This document shows positions 11,915-23,640 of a DNA stretch of 64,000 nucleotides, one piece after another. The DNA is from Akebia trifoliata (lineage: Eukaryota; Streptophyta; Magnoliopsida; Ranunculales; Lardizabalaceae). The position numbers and the translations under genes are program-made. Each line of letters begins with the position of its first letter. The stretch's first letter is position 1. The DNA lies in the NCBI GenBank assembly GCA_017979445.1, contig CM030718.1, forward strand, positions 22,625,021-22,689,020. Direction: 5' to 3'. The notes beneath the pieces are model-generated. The model searched no databases. It was not told where the DNA came from and saw nothing but the letters and a program-made list of their open reading frames with translations.

Positions 11915-13463
11915 TGTAAAAGTGCATTCGATCCGTAGGTCGCGGATCCACTTTTTTGGATGTTTGGGATTTGAGAGTCGCTACCTAGTTATTATGGTCT
12001 AAGAACCGAATATTGACTCTGAATAGATAAAAATATTGATCTACAAAAAAGAATTGGTCAGGGGATTACGTTACGGGATTGGAAGGTGTTAGGCACCAAC
12101 CTCGCCAGGCAATCGCCGGTCTCTACTTTAAAAAAAAAAATTTACATTGCTAAACAAACCTAAAAATAAATAAATAAAAATAATACTTGGTTGATTGCGA
12201 CAACTGGTTCCCTCAGAGTTGGCAGAGAGCGTCTTCGTATGAGTTTTCCTATTTTTTCTCCATCACTAGATCTGTTTTTAATCTTTAAGTTGAGGTATCT
12301 TCCTCCTAGATTTGAGTATTTTTTAATTTTTTAGACGCTTTTTGGAAGGTTTCTAAGTGTTTTTTGAGCACAAACTAGGGTTTGAATATTAGATAGGGAG
12401 TTGGGACTTCAGATTTAGGGTTTTGGGAAGGTTGGGAAGGGGGTGTTTCTGACATCTCTTTTCTAGGATTTCTCATAACCTGTGAGATTGGGTTGTGGAC
12501 TCCTTTTTATAGAGTTTTTTGTGAGTTTTTAAGTTTGACTTGATTTCTTTTAGATAAAACAAGGTTGTTTAATTAGGGTTTAATTAGATTTCTTATATTA
12601 GGATTTTAAATTAGGATTTTAGAGTTTTGATTCTTACGTACAATGAAAGAATATATTTTTTAAGTTTTTGGGAGAACGTCCTGAATTATATCTTTAATTC
12701 TTTGGGCCCTCAGATGGAGGGGTCTTTTAATAAATGTCAGGTGGGCTCTCACTTAAATAAATGGGTTACCACTTAAAATTTGGCCCGTGAGCTTGATTGA
12801 TTTGTTTTAATTGTTTAAAATTTTTAATTAAATTTATTAAAATTTCATTTTACGTTAATTAATGTTAATTATTAATTTTGAAATTTTAAATTTTTAAAGT
12901 TGAAAAATTATCGTTTTGCCTCTAAAGAAGACTTTTGTGTTTTAAGGTCGTTTTTCGATATTTTAGGATGTTTTGGAATCGATTTTTCATAAAAAATTCA
13001 ATGGGAGTATGGGTTTGTGTCATTTATGAATTTTTGGTGTGAAATGATCGTGTACCATATGAAGGGCATTTTCGTAATTTTGTCAAAATTTGTGAAAATT
13101 GACCAAATGGTTTATTTGATTTTAGTTTGTTGTTTTATGTGTTCGAAAGGGTTTTCCTAATCGTAATATAAGTTCTATGAATGTTTTGATGTTAGGGGTA
13201 TTTTGGTAATTTGATCATTTTTTAGTGATTTTTCTACTAAAGCTTCTTTTTATCCTAAGAATGAGGATTTCTAGGTTTTGGGTCATATTTTTCTAGTATA
13301 GCGTGGTTTCTAAAATTTTATCTGCTTGAGATACCTCATTTGAATTTTTGAACATATCTAGTAACAAATAAAAAATATTGGAATATCCATCCATCATTGG
13401 GAACCGTCGCCATCAGGTTGACGAGTTGATTAATCAGGCGAGTACGAAAATGGGGTGTCTACA
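11915..13463. mobile_element. LTR-like block inside the gag-pol spacer
   Basis: It begins tgtaaaagtgc and ends gggtgtctaca, that is TG...CA. It contains 'gagtcgctacctagtt' and 'acgggattggaaggtgttaggcacc', motifs I associate with LTRs and leaders of large plant Ogre/Tat-type elements. Only one copy is present and no duplication of flanking bases was found, so either a partner LTR was lost or this is part of the host element's spacer. There is no coding sequence. Confidence 0.4.
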
Positions 13464-13909
13464 GATGCCCTATTTGGTAAAGGGTTGAACAAACTAGATA
13501 ACAAATCTACTTTGGTAGATAATGCGATATCCGAATGGCAAAGCTAGTAACATTTGATTTTGCAGCCTGATTTATCAATTCGTAGGGTCATTTAGATCCT
13601 TGAGGTAAAACTCTCCCTAAACTAAAAGATGTTAGATCTTTGAATTTAAAAAAAATTCTCCCTGACTAATGCATATGCAATGAATGTGTAATGGGTAATG
13701 CTTATTGAGTATTCTATCGAATCATTAAGAATAAACTCTCCTCAATAGCCACAAATGTCAGGTCCTAGAGATCTTCTCTCGCTGACGATGATGATTCAAA
13801 TTGAAATGCATATACGCAATGAAGACAATCACACAATAATGAATTATGGTAAGTTTGAATAATGAGATAGGTGATGTAGAAACTTCATTAAATCCTATCG
13901 AAATTCTTT
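13464..13909. other. Noncoding spacer
   Basis: No open frame. It contains loose direct repeats around 'ctctccctgacta / ctctcgctgacga' and leads into the 83-bp array. Confidence 0.35.
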
Positions 13910-14514
13910 TTTAGAGTTCGAAAAAATTTGAGTCTCATTTACCGGACTCGAGATTATTGGAGTCACGCTTCTCAGGCTAAGGTTTGTAGGAACTTAAAAA
14001 ATCCTATTCAAGTTGGAATCTCATTTTTCGGACTTGAACTGAGGTTTACAAGAACTTAAACAATCCCGTTAATTCATTCTATGATTCAAACAAAGTTAGA
14101 GTCTCATTTTTCGGACTATGACTAAGGTTTACAGAAATTTAAATAATCATGTTAATTCATTCTATGATTCAAACAAAGCTGGAGTATCGTTTCTCGGATT
14201 TTTGCTGAGGTTTACAGGATCTTAAACAATCCCGTTAATTCATTCTATGATTCAAACAAAGTTGGAGTCTCGTTTCTCGGACTCTAATTGAGGTTTACAA
14301 GAACTTAAACAATTATGTTAATTCATTTTATGATTCAAACAAAGTTGCAGTCTCGTTTCTCGGACTCTAACTGAGGTTTACAGGAACTTAAACAATCCCG
14401 TTAATTTATTCTATGATTTAAATAAAGTTGGAGTCTCATTTCTTGGACTCTGACTAAGGTTTATAGGAACTTAAAGAATCATGTTATTTCATTTTATGAT
14501 TCAAACAAAGCTGG
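13910..14514 (+). repeat. 83-bp tandem array, left part
   Basis: The unit reads roughly 'gttggagtctcgtttctcgg ... gaacttaaacaatcccgtt ... tatgattcaaacaaa'. Unit starts fall at 14095, 14178, 14261, 14344, 14427 and 14510, exactly 83 bp apart. The first units (from about 13910) are more divergent. The copy starting at 14510 is cut after five bases by the solo LTR and continues at 17515. Confidence 0.9.
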
Positions 14515-17514
14515 TGTAAAATCCTGAATTTTTAATTTGTATCTCGAGAAAAAATAAATAGTAGAATTTTATGAAAATCTTGAAAGTGGAACTTAAGGGT
14601 AAAACTTTAGATATTTCTGATCATTTTTAATAGAATCTGACCTCACCATTGGATTCAAATTGATCAAAAAACATATTTTAGTCTATAAGCATGCTCAAAT
14701 ACGAGTCCAAATATAAAAATTGTACAATCCTCGATTACCAAGTCGGACCAGGTTAAAATAGTGACTTTTTGTTAGAGCAAGAATGATTAAGATTTTATTA
14801 CACCATTAGATTTGTAACGAAAAATTATTGAACATGGATTATTTATTTTTCATTTTTAGAGACTAGAAAGTCGAATTATCGTCAAAAATGAAAACAAAAG
14901 CAAATTTAGGGGTCACCTCAGGCCAAAATGTAAATTTTTGTTAGAGATAGAATTTGTAGTAATTGACTATACCATTAGATCTAGAATGAAAAAATTAGAC
15001 GAAATAGAGTATTCATTTGTCAGTTGTGGAGTCCGGATGGTCAAATTATCATCGATCAAAATAATTGATAAAATACTGATTTTGTCCCAAATTTTATATA
15101 AATAAAATTTTAATAATTTTTTTTACACTTCGTCTTCCCCAACCCATCCAACAGCCAACGTGTTATATAAAAAAAATTTGTTTTTTTCTAAAACTTCCAC
15201 ATCAGATCTCTCACAAACGACTCGCCGTCGATGACCGCCGCAGAAGGGAGAAACATAGCAGCCTCGACATCTACAAAACCTACCCAACCTTTTTTCATTT
15301 CACTTTCTTTTTCACTTGATATCGTCAAAAATCAACCGTATTTATATACGGATATTTGAAACTACGACCTCAGATTTCATCCGTTTCGGGGTCAAACTGT
15401 CCTCCGCTGCAGAAGGAAGAAAGGACGACGACATCGAGATCTTCGAAATTCACCGGGTCAGTTTCAATAATCAATCGACTCGAAGTACGAGTTATCTCGA
15501 TTTTCGTGCCGTTTGCTTCTATTTCCGCACAAGTGTTTCAAGTCTTCGTATAGAGATTGTAAGAAAATTTCAATTTCTATTAGTAATCGTAGATTGTGAA
15601 AATTGCATTTAAGATTTTATCGGAAAAATTTTGATGTATTTTCAAAATATAGAATTATTTTATTATTTAAAAATTCACGCCAGAAATTGCATGTTTGATA
15701 TGTTTAATTATATTTTTTAACAAATTATACGTGGGTAGGGTATTTTAACAGGTTATTTCCATCAATTGGGTCTTATGCACTGCTCGGACCCCATTTTAAT
15801 ATAAAATTTGTATTCTTTTTCAATATTATTAATAAAAATAAATTCTATAGTTGGAAAATGTGATTTAATATTCAATGAACTCATATTGAGTTGATAATTA
15901 TAAAAAAATAGATAATTTATTGAAGAGATTGAAAACTGTAAAAATTGAAAAAGGGGAAAAAGGATATGAAAACAGTAAAATATCATAATCACACCCGAGG
16001 GGTGATGTTTGCATTTTACATTATTGTGTTGTGTGTAGGTTGGTGAACGGGTATCCAGGGATAATATTACTGGTTGCATGTTTATTTACTTTCTGTTAGT
16101 GCGAGGCGCTGTTTACGTTTCCGTTTTGTTATTTATTTTAGGTCGTTTGGTTACATTTACATGATAGGAAACTGGATATCCATTCTTGACCTTGTATTGT
16201 TAATTTCTCTTTTATTTTCAAATGAAAGTAATATATATATGCAGTTATTTTGTGAGCTGTTAAAGAGTCTATGAATGCTTGAAGGGATAGTGCATCATAT
16301 CATCCGGAGTGGTGTACTATCCTGCGATATACGGTAGGGACCACCAAGCCCATACGTGGTATAGGACGCGTATGAGAGTGGAGTCACAACTGGAATCCGA
16401 GTTATTCCTCTCTATCTTTACCAGTGAACTTGTAATATAAAGGTAGTCGTATACGAATGATTTATATATTTGGGAATCACATGCACGCATGATAGGCATA
16501 GATGAAGATGATTAATCAGTAATCACTAACAATCTATACTAGTCGAACGTTTAAACACATCGAAAAGAGACCCAGTGCTTATGGTTACGTCAAATGACCA
16601 GCCTGAGTCGGATAAATGGTCAACCAAGTGTGGTAAGTGCAGCGACCGGCCACAAAATCAAGAATTAAAAGTCAGAGAAGAATTGTAACATTATATCCCG
16701 ACTAGGAGCGATCCAGTCGTGAATCCCAACTCTCTAATTCCAATACTCCACCATAGTGTATTATATATCTGTTGCCTTACTTTGATATATAAAAGGAAAT
16801 GCATGTTTAATATTTACATTTGATCAATTAGATTTGTATATAAAGAAAATACTATAGTAAGTACTGTTGATTGATGTAATGTCAGTTTTAAAATATTTAG
16901 TTGCTCATCCCTGGCTATATGTACTAGTTAATCGTAGTTTATTCTGTAAAATTTTATATTGTTAAAATGATTTAGTATGCTTATTCGTTCATGCTAGAAG
17001 GGGTTATTAGTATAAATTGTTTGTTTCCTTACTAGGTAACATTGTTACTCACCCGTTCTTTCTTATTTTTTTTAACTTCAGAGCCTGCAGTTGGCGAGGC
17101 GGGCATAGAACCAACGAGTGAGGACCATCTGGTGGGTCAGATAGACGATCAGAGTTCATTACCTGGTGAGTATTGGGGTTACTACCCCTAGTGGTGTCGA
17201 TTTGTCTGAAAGTAATATAGATTTTGTTCTGAGTGATAGGAATTTTGTTAGAGTGAGGAATTCCTGGATAATCATGTATATAAACTTCTTCTTCCGCACT
17301 TTGATTTTTATACTTTATTAGATGTATATAGGCTTCTCTTAGTATTATATTTTGAATGTATATATGCAGGAATGTATGTCGTTTATCAGGTGTAGGTTGA
17401 ACTCCTTGGAATGCTAACATAAATAGAGGAGACCATGCCAGAATTTCGAAGTGCCATATAGTACCTCGAGATCTGACATGGGGATTTGTGTTAGAGTTTT
17501 GGCAGGACGCCACA
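14515..17514. mobile_element. 3000-bp solo LTR with 5-bp target-site duplication
   Basis: The block starts TGTAAAATCC, ends ACGCCACA, and is flanked on both sides by gctgg (14510-14514 and 17515-17519), where the uninterrupted 83-bp array would have one copy. It holds no gag or pol. Internally it has direct repeats around 'accattagat' (about 14646, 14803 and 14972). A 3-kb LTR with TG/CA ends, this internal style and a 5-bp duplication fit the long LTRs of Tekay/Del-type chromoviruses; that lineage call is from memory of such LTRs, not from a protein. A solo LTR forms by recombination between the two LTRs of a full element. The 98- and 105-codon ORFs inside show no domain. Confidence 0.8.
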
Positions 17515-18160
17515 GCTGGATTCTCGTTTCTCGGACTCTGGTTAAGGTTTATAGGAACCTAAACAATTATGTTAATTCATTCTACGATTCAAACAAAGTT
17601 GGAGTCTCGTTTCTTAAACTCTGGCTGAGGTTTACAAGAACTTAAACAATCTCGTTAATTCATTTTATGATTCAAACAAAGCTGGAGTCTCGTTTCTCGG
17701 ACTTTGGTTAAGGTTTACAGGAACTTAAACAATCCTGTTAATTCTTTTTATGATTCAAACAAAGTTGAAGTCTTATTTCTCAGACTATGGCTATGGTTTA
17801 CATGAATTTAAACAATCTCGTTAATTCATTCTATGATTCAAACAAAGTTGGAGTCTTATTTCTCGAGTTCTAGCTAAGGTTTACAGGAACTTAAACAATC
17901 CTGTTAATTTATTCTATGATTCAAACAAAGCTGAAATCTCATTTCTCGGACTCTGATTGAAGTTTATAGGAACTTAAACAATCTCATTAATTCATTACAT
18001 GATTCAAACAAAGCTGGAGTCTCATTTTTTGAATTCTAACTAAGGTTTATAGGAACTTAAAAAATCCCGTTAATTCATTCTATGATTCAAAAAATTCGGA
18101 GTCTCGTTTCTCAGACTCGAACTTATTAGAGCCACGCTTCTCGGACCTGGATTAATTAAG
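17515..18160 (+). repeat. 83-bp tandem array, right part
   Basis: Unit starts at 17515, 17598, 17681, 17764, 17847, 17930, 18013 and about 18096 continue the left part in register after removal of the solo LTR and one gctgg. The last unit leads into 'gagccacgcttctcggacc', which also flanks the array's left end near 13950. Confidence 0.9.
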
Positions 18161-18734
18161 AACTCAGTATTAACGAGCTCAATGATCGGAAGATTGGGCA
18201 TTTATTGGCTTATCATGCACCTGGATTCATAATTATCATTGGACTTCGTCGGACTTTGAAGTTTTTGAACAAGATTTTCTTTTTTATTATGTGATTAAGA
18301 ACAAAACTTTGGAATCACAATGATTTTCAAAAATGCCCCCAGTTTCAAGGTTGACTTTAACTGGAACTTGACTATGAAACTGATGGAATGGATTGTACTT
18401 GAAAAATATGAATGAGCCACTATGGACTCTGATTTATGACAGACAGAAGAATCAGCATTCCTTTAAATTTTCAAAACTCTTAAAATTGTTATATGTACAA
18501 TAAAGAATTTGATCATTTTCTTTTTGAATTTCTTTTAAAAAATGCTTGAGCTGGATTTAAAATCTTGATAATTATTAGAATAGAAGATCTTTCTCTTCAA
18601 AGTGGTAGATGGTTCTTCGACTTCAATATTAATTCCGTCGAATGTTGTAGTTTGAATAAATTTCTACATTTTCTAATAAACTTCCTTATGAATTTTTCTT
18701 CTCAATGGAATTTTTCTTTTCCCTTTTTTGATGT

Positions 18735-19150
18735 CCTAATTTTTTCCTAAGTCACCTTTTCAGGTTTTCAACATAGTGAGTTTTACTTTTTTTTTTTTTC
18801 CTAAAATGCCTTAATTTTTGCCTAGGTCACATTTTCAAATTTTCAACCTAGTAAGCTTTATTTTTTATGATTATACCCTAACTTTTGCCTAAGTTGTCAT
18901 TTCGAATTTTCAACTTAGCGGACTTTTCTTTTTCTTGATGATTTTGAATATTCAACTTGACAATTTCCTTATGAATTTTCCTTCTTAGTAGAAATTTTCT
19001 TTTTTTCCCTTTTTTAGTACCCTAATTTTTGCCTAGGTTGCCTTTTCAGGTTTTCAACCTAGCAAGGCTTTTTTTATGGTTGTACCATGACTTTTGCCTA
19101 AGTTGGTCTTTCAAATTTTCAACTTAACGGACTTTTTTTCTTCTTGATGG
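18735..19150 (+). repeat. Degenerate repeat with 'tttgcctaggt / tttcaacctag'
   Basis: The pair 'tttttgcctaggt...' and 'ttttcaacctag' recurs about four to five times with T-rich filler and drifting unit length (roughly 80-100 bp). Confidence 0.55.
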
Positions 19151-19282
19151 TCTTTCAAATTCTACTTAACAACTTCTTGGTTCCTTGTACCTTAACAAAG
19201 TCAATCAGTATTCAGGAGAACTTAATAGGTGGGCTTAAGGATATAGTTTAGAAAGAAAGGGTATAAGACTCGACTTTCCAAA

Positions 19283-19480
19283 ATGCCCTTAGTTTGATAT
19301 TCACTTTTTTTTTCTTTTGATTCCCTTTTACTTTAATACCCCTAGTTTGGCATTATTTTCTTTTCTATAAATTCTTTTGACTCTTTTTTTTAATGCCCTT
19401 AGTTTAGCATTCTTTTCTTCTTTTTTTTTCTGTCAATTCTTTGTATTCTTTTTTTCTAATACCCTTAGCTTGGCATTTTT
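19283..19480 (+). repeat. Degenerate ~55-65-bp repeat
   Basis: 'atgcccttagtttggcatt' variants recur four times (about 19283, 19337, 19391 and 19460), separated by T/C-rich stretches. Confidence 0.55.
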
Positions 19481-20672
19481 TTTAACCTTTCAATAGGGGA
19501 TTTTCTTTTTGGATGACACTTTTCTTAAGAGAATACTTTTTTTGTGTGTGATCAGGCCTGAAGTAACTTCTCAGGTTGCCTACGTATTGTAAATATTTAT
19601 TTTCTCTTTTGGAATCAGGTTAAAACGTAGTTCATACTAAGATTCCTTCCCAAGATTGGTTGGTGTGGTTTAGAAAGGAGAGGCTATTGATTTTTTTAGA
19701 GGATGCGAAAGGTTAAGGAAGGTTATCTTTTCTTGGTAAGATAGGAAAATGGTTCGATCAAAGAAGACCCCATTTGGAGAAATGCTATTTAATTTGATCA
19801 AAGTTTAGGAAACTCAATGTCTTAATTATTTTGTCGAGTACGATTTTCTTTTGAGAAAGAGTAATCTTTAGTCTTCTTCTACGAAATTGAGTGTGATTGA
19901 GTTCTTTGACATTGATTCATTTAATACTTTCGAACCTTCGAAAAATTTCCTATTCTTTTGCGAATGATGAATCTCTTTTTGCAGATCTTAACACCTTTGT
20001 TGATGGTTTCAACTACATCATTTTTAATAATCTTTGACTTTGAAGTTCACCCTTAATTTTATGCATTGATCTATTTTGGTACAATCTATCCATATATCTT
20101 CATGAGAACATGCAGGAATGTTATTAAATTTCTCAAGTAAGTTTATTATTCTTTCATGTTCTTTTGAGGAAAATGTAGTACCAATTTACACTTTTTGAAT
20201 GTACTCTTTAATTCCAATATTTATCAAACTTGATTAGTGACCTTTGAGTCATTCCTCATGTTAGATATTAAGTTCAAATCGTTATTACAAGCATGATAAT
20301 CAGAAGCTTCTTTCAAACTCGATTAAATCTTAAAAATTAAAGAAAGACTAACGTAATTGAAATGACCAACTGAGTTTGAAGACTGACAAAAACTAAATTG
20401 AAACTAAAACAAACTCAGGGATATTTATCTACAAAACGGAGAGGTCCTTTTGGGTGGATGGACTACTTGGACTTGACATTGGTACTTTGACTAGAAGACT
20501 CTTTGATGGACCCAAAATAACACAAATGGTGATTTAGAACGTTTAGGAGCAATTATTACCTGAGTAGAAGTACACAAAAATTAACCATTGATTTTGAAGG
20601 TTTGACTCTTAACCACATGATTAAATTTTTTATATATATTAGCCCAAGGTCGGTGGGAAATATCGAATCCAA

Positions 20673-21480
20673 ATGCAATATAAGTCTATAGTGACCAAGA
20701 AAGTAAGAACCTTTCCGATTACACCTTTTCAAAAATCTTACATCGTAACGACACCCGTGAAAAGTGTTATCCCAGTTACATCAATCACAAAGGATCATAA
20801 AAATAACATTTCGAAGGTTAAGTCCGAAAGTTGGTTCGATCATAAAGTTTCAAAGTTATTCAAAATTACTGGTTACGAAAAAGGTAAACCCGTACAATCG
20901 GGTGAACTACTAGCAATTGATCAAATTTATGGTTTAACTGATGCACAAGTCAAACTTGGTTGGGCTGGAGAAATAATTTTATTTACACGAGTAGGGCTAG
21001 GGTATACGCTAGAGACTTTAATAAAAATTTCTAAGATGAAAACGGCTTCTTCACAACATACTACAGTAGAAGTCATCGATAAGTATATAAAATAAATACC
21101 AGTTCCACGTACATCGTCTTTGATCAAATTGGTAGCCACATCTCGACCACATCGGTATTTGATCGATTGGGTGCTTTAGATGATCATCATGATGTACAAA
21201 TTTATAAACCTCATGCTTCTGCATTATTTAGACTTGGTCAGAATATTGCAGTAAACATATAAAGGGAATCACAAAATCGACATAAGCAAAGAAATAAACA
21301 TGTTGAGCATAAAGATAGTAATGGCTTGCATAACACTATTCCATCTCGTATGAACAACAAACAACTTTAGAGGTCTTGATATTAGATACATCAGTTGTGA
21401 AGCGACGCACCATCATCCTCATAAACCAAACAAGAGACAGCCGAGCTTCAATTATGGGAATAAATAGTTCTGAAGATGTC
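20673..21480 (+). pseudogene. N-terminal pol region of the Tat element
   Basis: The 140-codon ORF at 20673-21095 is the longest open piece, with GLGYTLETLIKIS resembling the G-patch-like segment ahead of the protease/RT in Tat polyproteins. In another frame, near 21115-21240, comes TSVFDRLGALDDHHDVQIYK, a 'SVFDRL' segment typical of this lineage. A clear protease active site (DTG/DSG) was not found. Frames shift at about 21100 and 21330. Its order directly before the RT supports one polyprotein; the first methionine is arbitrary because the real start would be upstream, where the spacer begins. Confidence 0.6.
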
Positions 21481-22440
21481 ATTTATATAAATCACATTAC
21501 CATTGAGAAATTCCCTAAATAAGATTTTACATCATCAGATGAAGAACTCAAGAATGCTCCAGCAGTCTTTGAAAAAAGCGGACAAACTATTATTGATGAC
21601 TTGAAATAAATAAATCTCAGGACAATTGAAAAGTCACGACCCACGTTCGTCAGCGTTCTTCTAAACCAGAATGAAGAAGTCGAGTACTTCAAGCTGGTAC
21701 AAAAATACAAAGATGTCTTTGCTTAGACTTACAAATAAATGTTAAGACTTGACCCGAAGATCGATGTTCATCAGCTCGCAGTCAAACACGTAATTCGTCC
21801 AATAAAACAGACATGACGTCGTTTGTGACCAGAGTTGGTACCACAGATTGAGACAGAGGTCAACAAATTGATGGAAACTAGTTTCATTCGAGAAGTAAAA
21901 TATCCAACCTGGATTTTCAATATAATTTCGATAAGAAAGAAGAATTGACAAATTCGAGTGTGTGTCGATTTTCGTGACTTGAATAATGTTTGTCCAAAAG
22001 ATGATTTCTCGCTTCCAATCATAGAACTTATGGTTAATGCGATTATAGGACACTAAGCTTTTTCTTTCATTGATGGATTTTTTGACTACAATCAAATTCA
22101 AATATTACCAAAAGATAAGTAGTTCATGGCCTTCCGTACTCCAAAAGATATATATTTTTAGAAAGTTATGTCTTTTGGACTTAAGAATGCTGATGCCACT
22201 AACTAATGAACTATGCAAAAGATCTTTGATGACATGCTACATGACAAGGTTGAATGTTACGATGATAATCTAGTAGTAAAGTCAAAGAAAAGAAAATATC
22301 ACTTACAACATCTACGTAATACCTTCGACAGGTTGCGACGGTACCAGCTCAAAATGAATCTAATAAAATGTACTTTTGGAGTTATCTCGGATAAATTCTT
22401 GAGATTCGTGGTTCAGCATTAAAATCGATCGAAATAAGAT
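21481..22440 (+). pseudogene. Tat-lineage reverse transcriptase, decayed
   Basis: After a leader with INHITIEKFPK and SVLLNQNEEVEYFKLV, the RT core follows. It shows VPQIETEVNKLMETSFIREV, QIRVCVDFRDLNNVCPKDDF and FSFIDGFFDYNQIQ, which carries the first catalytic Asp. It then gives FRTPKDIYF and MSFGLKNADAT, and the motif that should be Y-x-D-D reads Y-D-D-N at about 22257-22268. The thumb-like NTFDRLRRYQLKMNLIKCTFGV ends it. The enzyme copies element RNA into DNA. Stop codons (for example at 21725 and 22056) and the altered catalytic motif make it inactive. Confidence 0.85.
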
Positions 22441-22905
22441 TGAAGCCATCAAAATATGTTAGTACCAAAGAGCATTCATGAACTCAAAAGTATATAAGGC
22501 TGAGTTGCTTACATTTGTAGATTCATTTCAAATTTAGCTAGGCATTGTCATCTTTTCAGTTGATTGATGATGAAAGATACATCATTTAAATGGGATGAAG
22601 CTTGTGAGAACGCTTTGAATAGTATCAAGGAGTATCTTCTCAAGCCTTTTGTTCTTTTTGCACTAATTCCTAAGAAGCCATTGATTTTCTATATTAGTGT
22701 GTAAGAAATGTCACTAGGAGCATTGTTGGCTCAAGAAAATAATGAAGGAAAAGAAGGTGCACTCTACTACTTGAGTTGAACTCTTGTTGGAGTAGAAGTA
22801 AATTATTCACCCATCGAGAAGACATATTTAGCACTCGTTTTTGCCATAAAGAAATTTCAAAATTACATGTTATCACACACAATCCGACTCACTATGCGAG
22901 CTGAT
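22441..22905 (+). pseudogene. Connection and first RNase H domain of Tat pol
   Basis: The sequence gives FKWDEACENALNSIKEYL, LIFYIS, SLGALLAQENNEGKEGALYYLS and VNYSPIEKTYLALVFAIKKFQNY, the usual gypsy RNase H order (RT_RNaseH_2 type). A TAA near 22703 and a TGA near 22778 break it. It normally removes RNA from the RNA/DNA hybrid during reverse transcription. Confidence 0.8.
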
Positions 22906-23640
22906 CTACTCAAGTACATCATGACAAGGCCAATTTTGTCAGGAATACTACCTAAATGGGCCCGTCTCTTATCAAAATTCAAGATTATTTATGTCCCTCA
23001 AGTGACTATAAAAGGGCAAGCGTTAGCCAACTTTCTTGCTGATCATCTAATTCCAGTTGAATGGGAATTGTCTCATGACTTGCCCGACAAAGAAGTCTTC
23101 TCTATTGACATGCTTTCAACTTGGAGAATGTTCTTTGATAGCGCAGCTAGAAAAGATAGAGCTGGGGTAGGTATAATTTTTATCACCCCACAAAATGAGG
23201 TATTCCTGTTCTTATTTACTTTGATGAAACTATATGCAAACAATGTTGCAGAATACCAATCTCTAATCATTAATTTAGAGCTCGGGCTAGAGATGAAGTT
23301 ACATATATTTATGTGTATGGGAACTCATAACTTATCATCAACCAACTCTCAGTAGACTATGACGTTCATAAACATGAGTTGGTACATTTTCACCACTATG
23401 CTGTACAACTTATAAGTCAGTTTCAAGATGTCATCATCAGGTATATACCAAGAGTTGAAAACAAGCAAACTGACACTTTAACTAGTCTTGCTGCAAGTTT
23501 GACTTTGCTAGAAGGAGAGACAATAAGTATCCTTATCTGTCATAAGTGGGTACTACCTCCTTTGATTGATGAAAGTTACGAGCCACATGAAGTAAACACC
23601 GTTAAAATAATCAAAGTTAAAGATTGGAGACAATCATTAT
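22906..23640 (+). pseudogene. Second, archaeal-type RNase H of Tat pol
   Basis: ILPKWARLLSKFKI and GQALANFLADHLIP lead into WRMFFDSAARKDRAGVGIIF (from about 23125), with the first catalytic Asp in FFD and a Glu in NNVAEYQSL. After a frameshift near 23290 come IYVYGNSxLIINQLS, where the expected Asp of 'GDS' is Asn, and PRVENKQTDTLTSLAASLTL. A second RNase H placed between the ordinary one and integrase is a hallmark of the Tat lineage (Ogre, Retand, Grande). The 162- and 87-codon ORFs at 22867-23355 and 23379-23642 cover it in two frames. Confidence 0.85.

Larger units (their letters stand above)
18161..20650 (+). other. Noncoding spacer between repeat array and pol
   Basis: No protein is encoded. 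It contains two degenerate T-rich repeat blocks (listed separately) and, at about 19550-19640, 'atcaggcctgaagtaa', 'ttgcctacgtat' and 'aaacgtagttcata'. I associate these motifs with 5' leader regions of large Ogre/Tat-type elements. This suggests that the spacer is retroelement leader sequence rather than host DNA. Confidence 0.4.

Noticed and set aside
15316..15612. 98-codon ORF inside the solo LTR
   Set aside because: No domain, and LTRs of this length often carry chance ORFs.
13910..18160. CRISPR array
   Set aside because: The 83-bp units are contiguous repeats without unique spacers, and the context is a plant retroelement.
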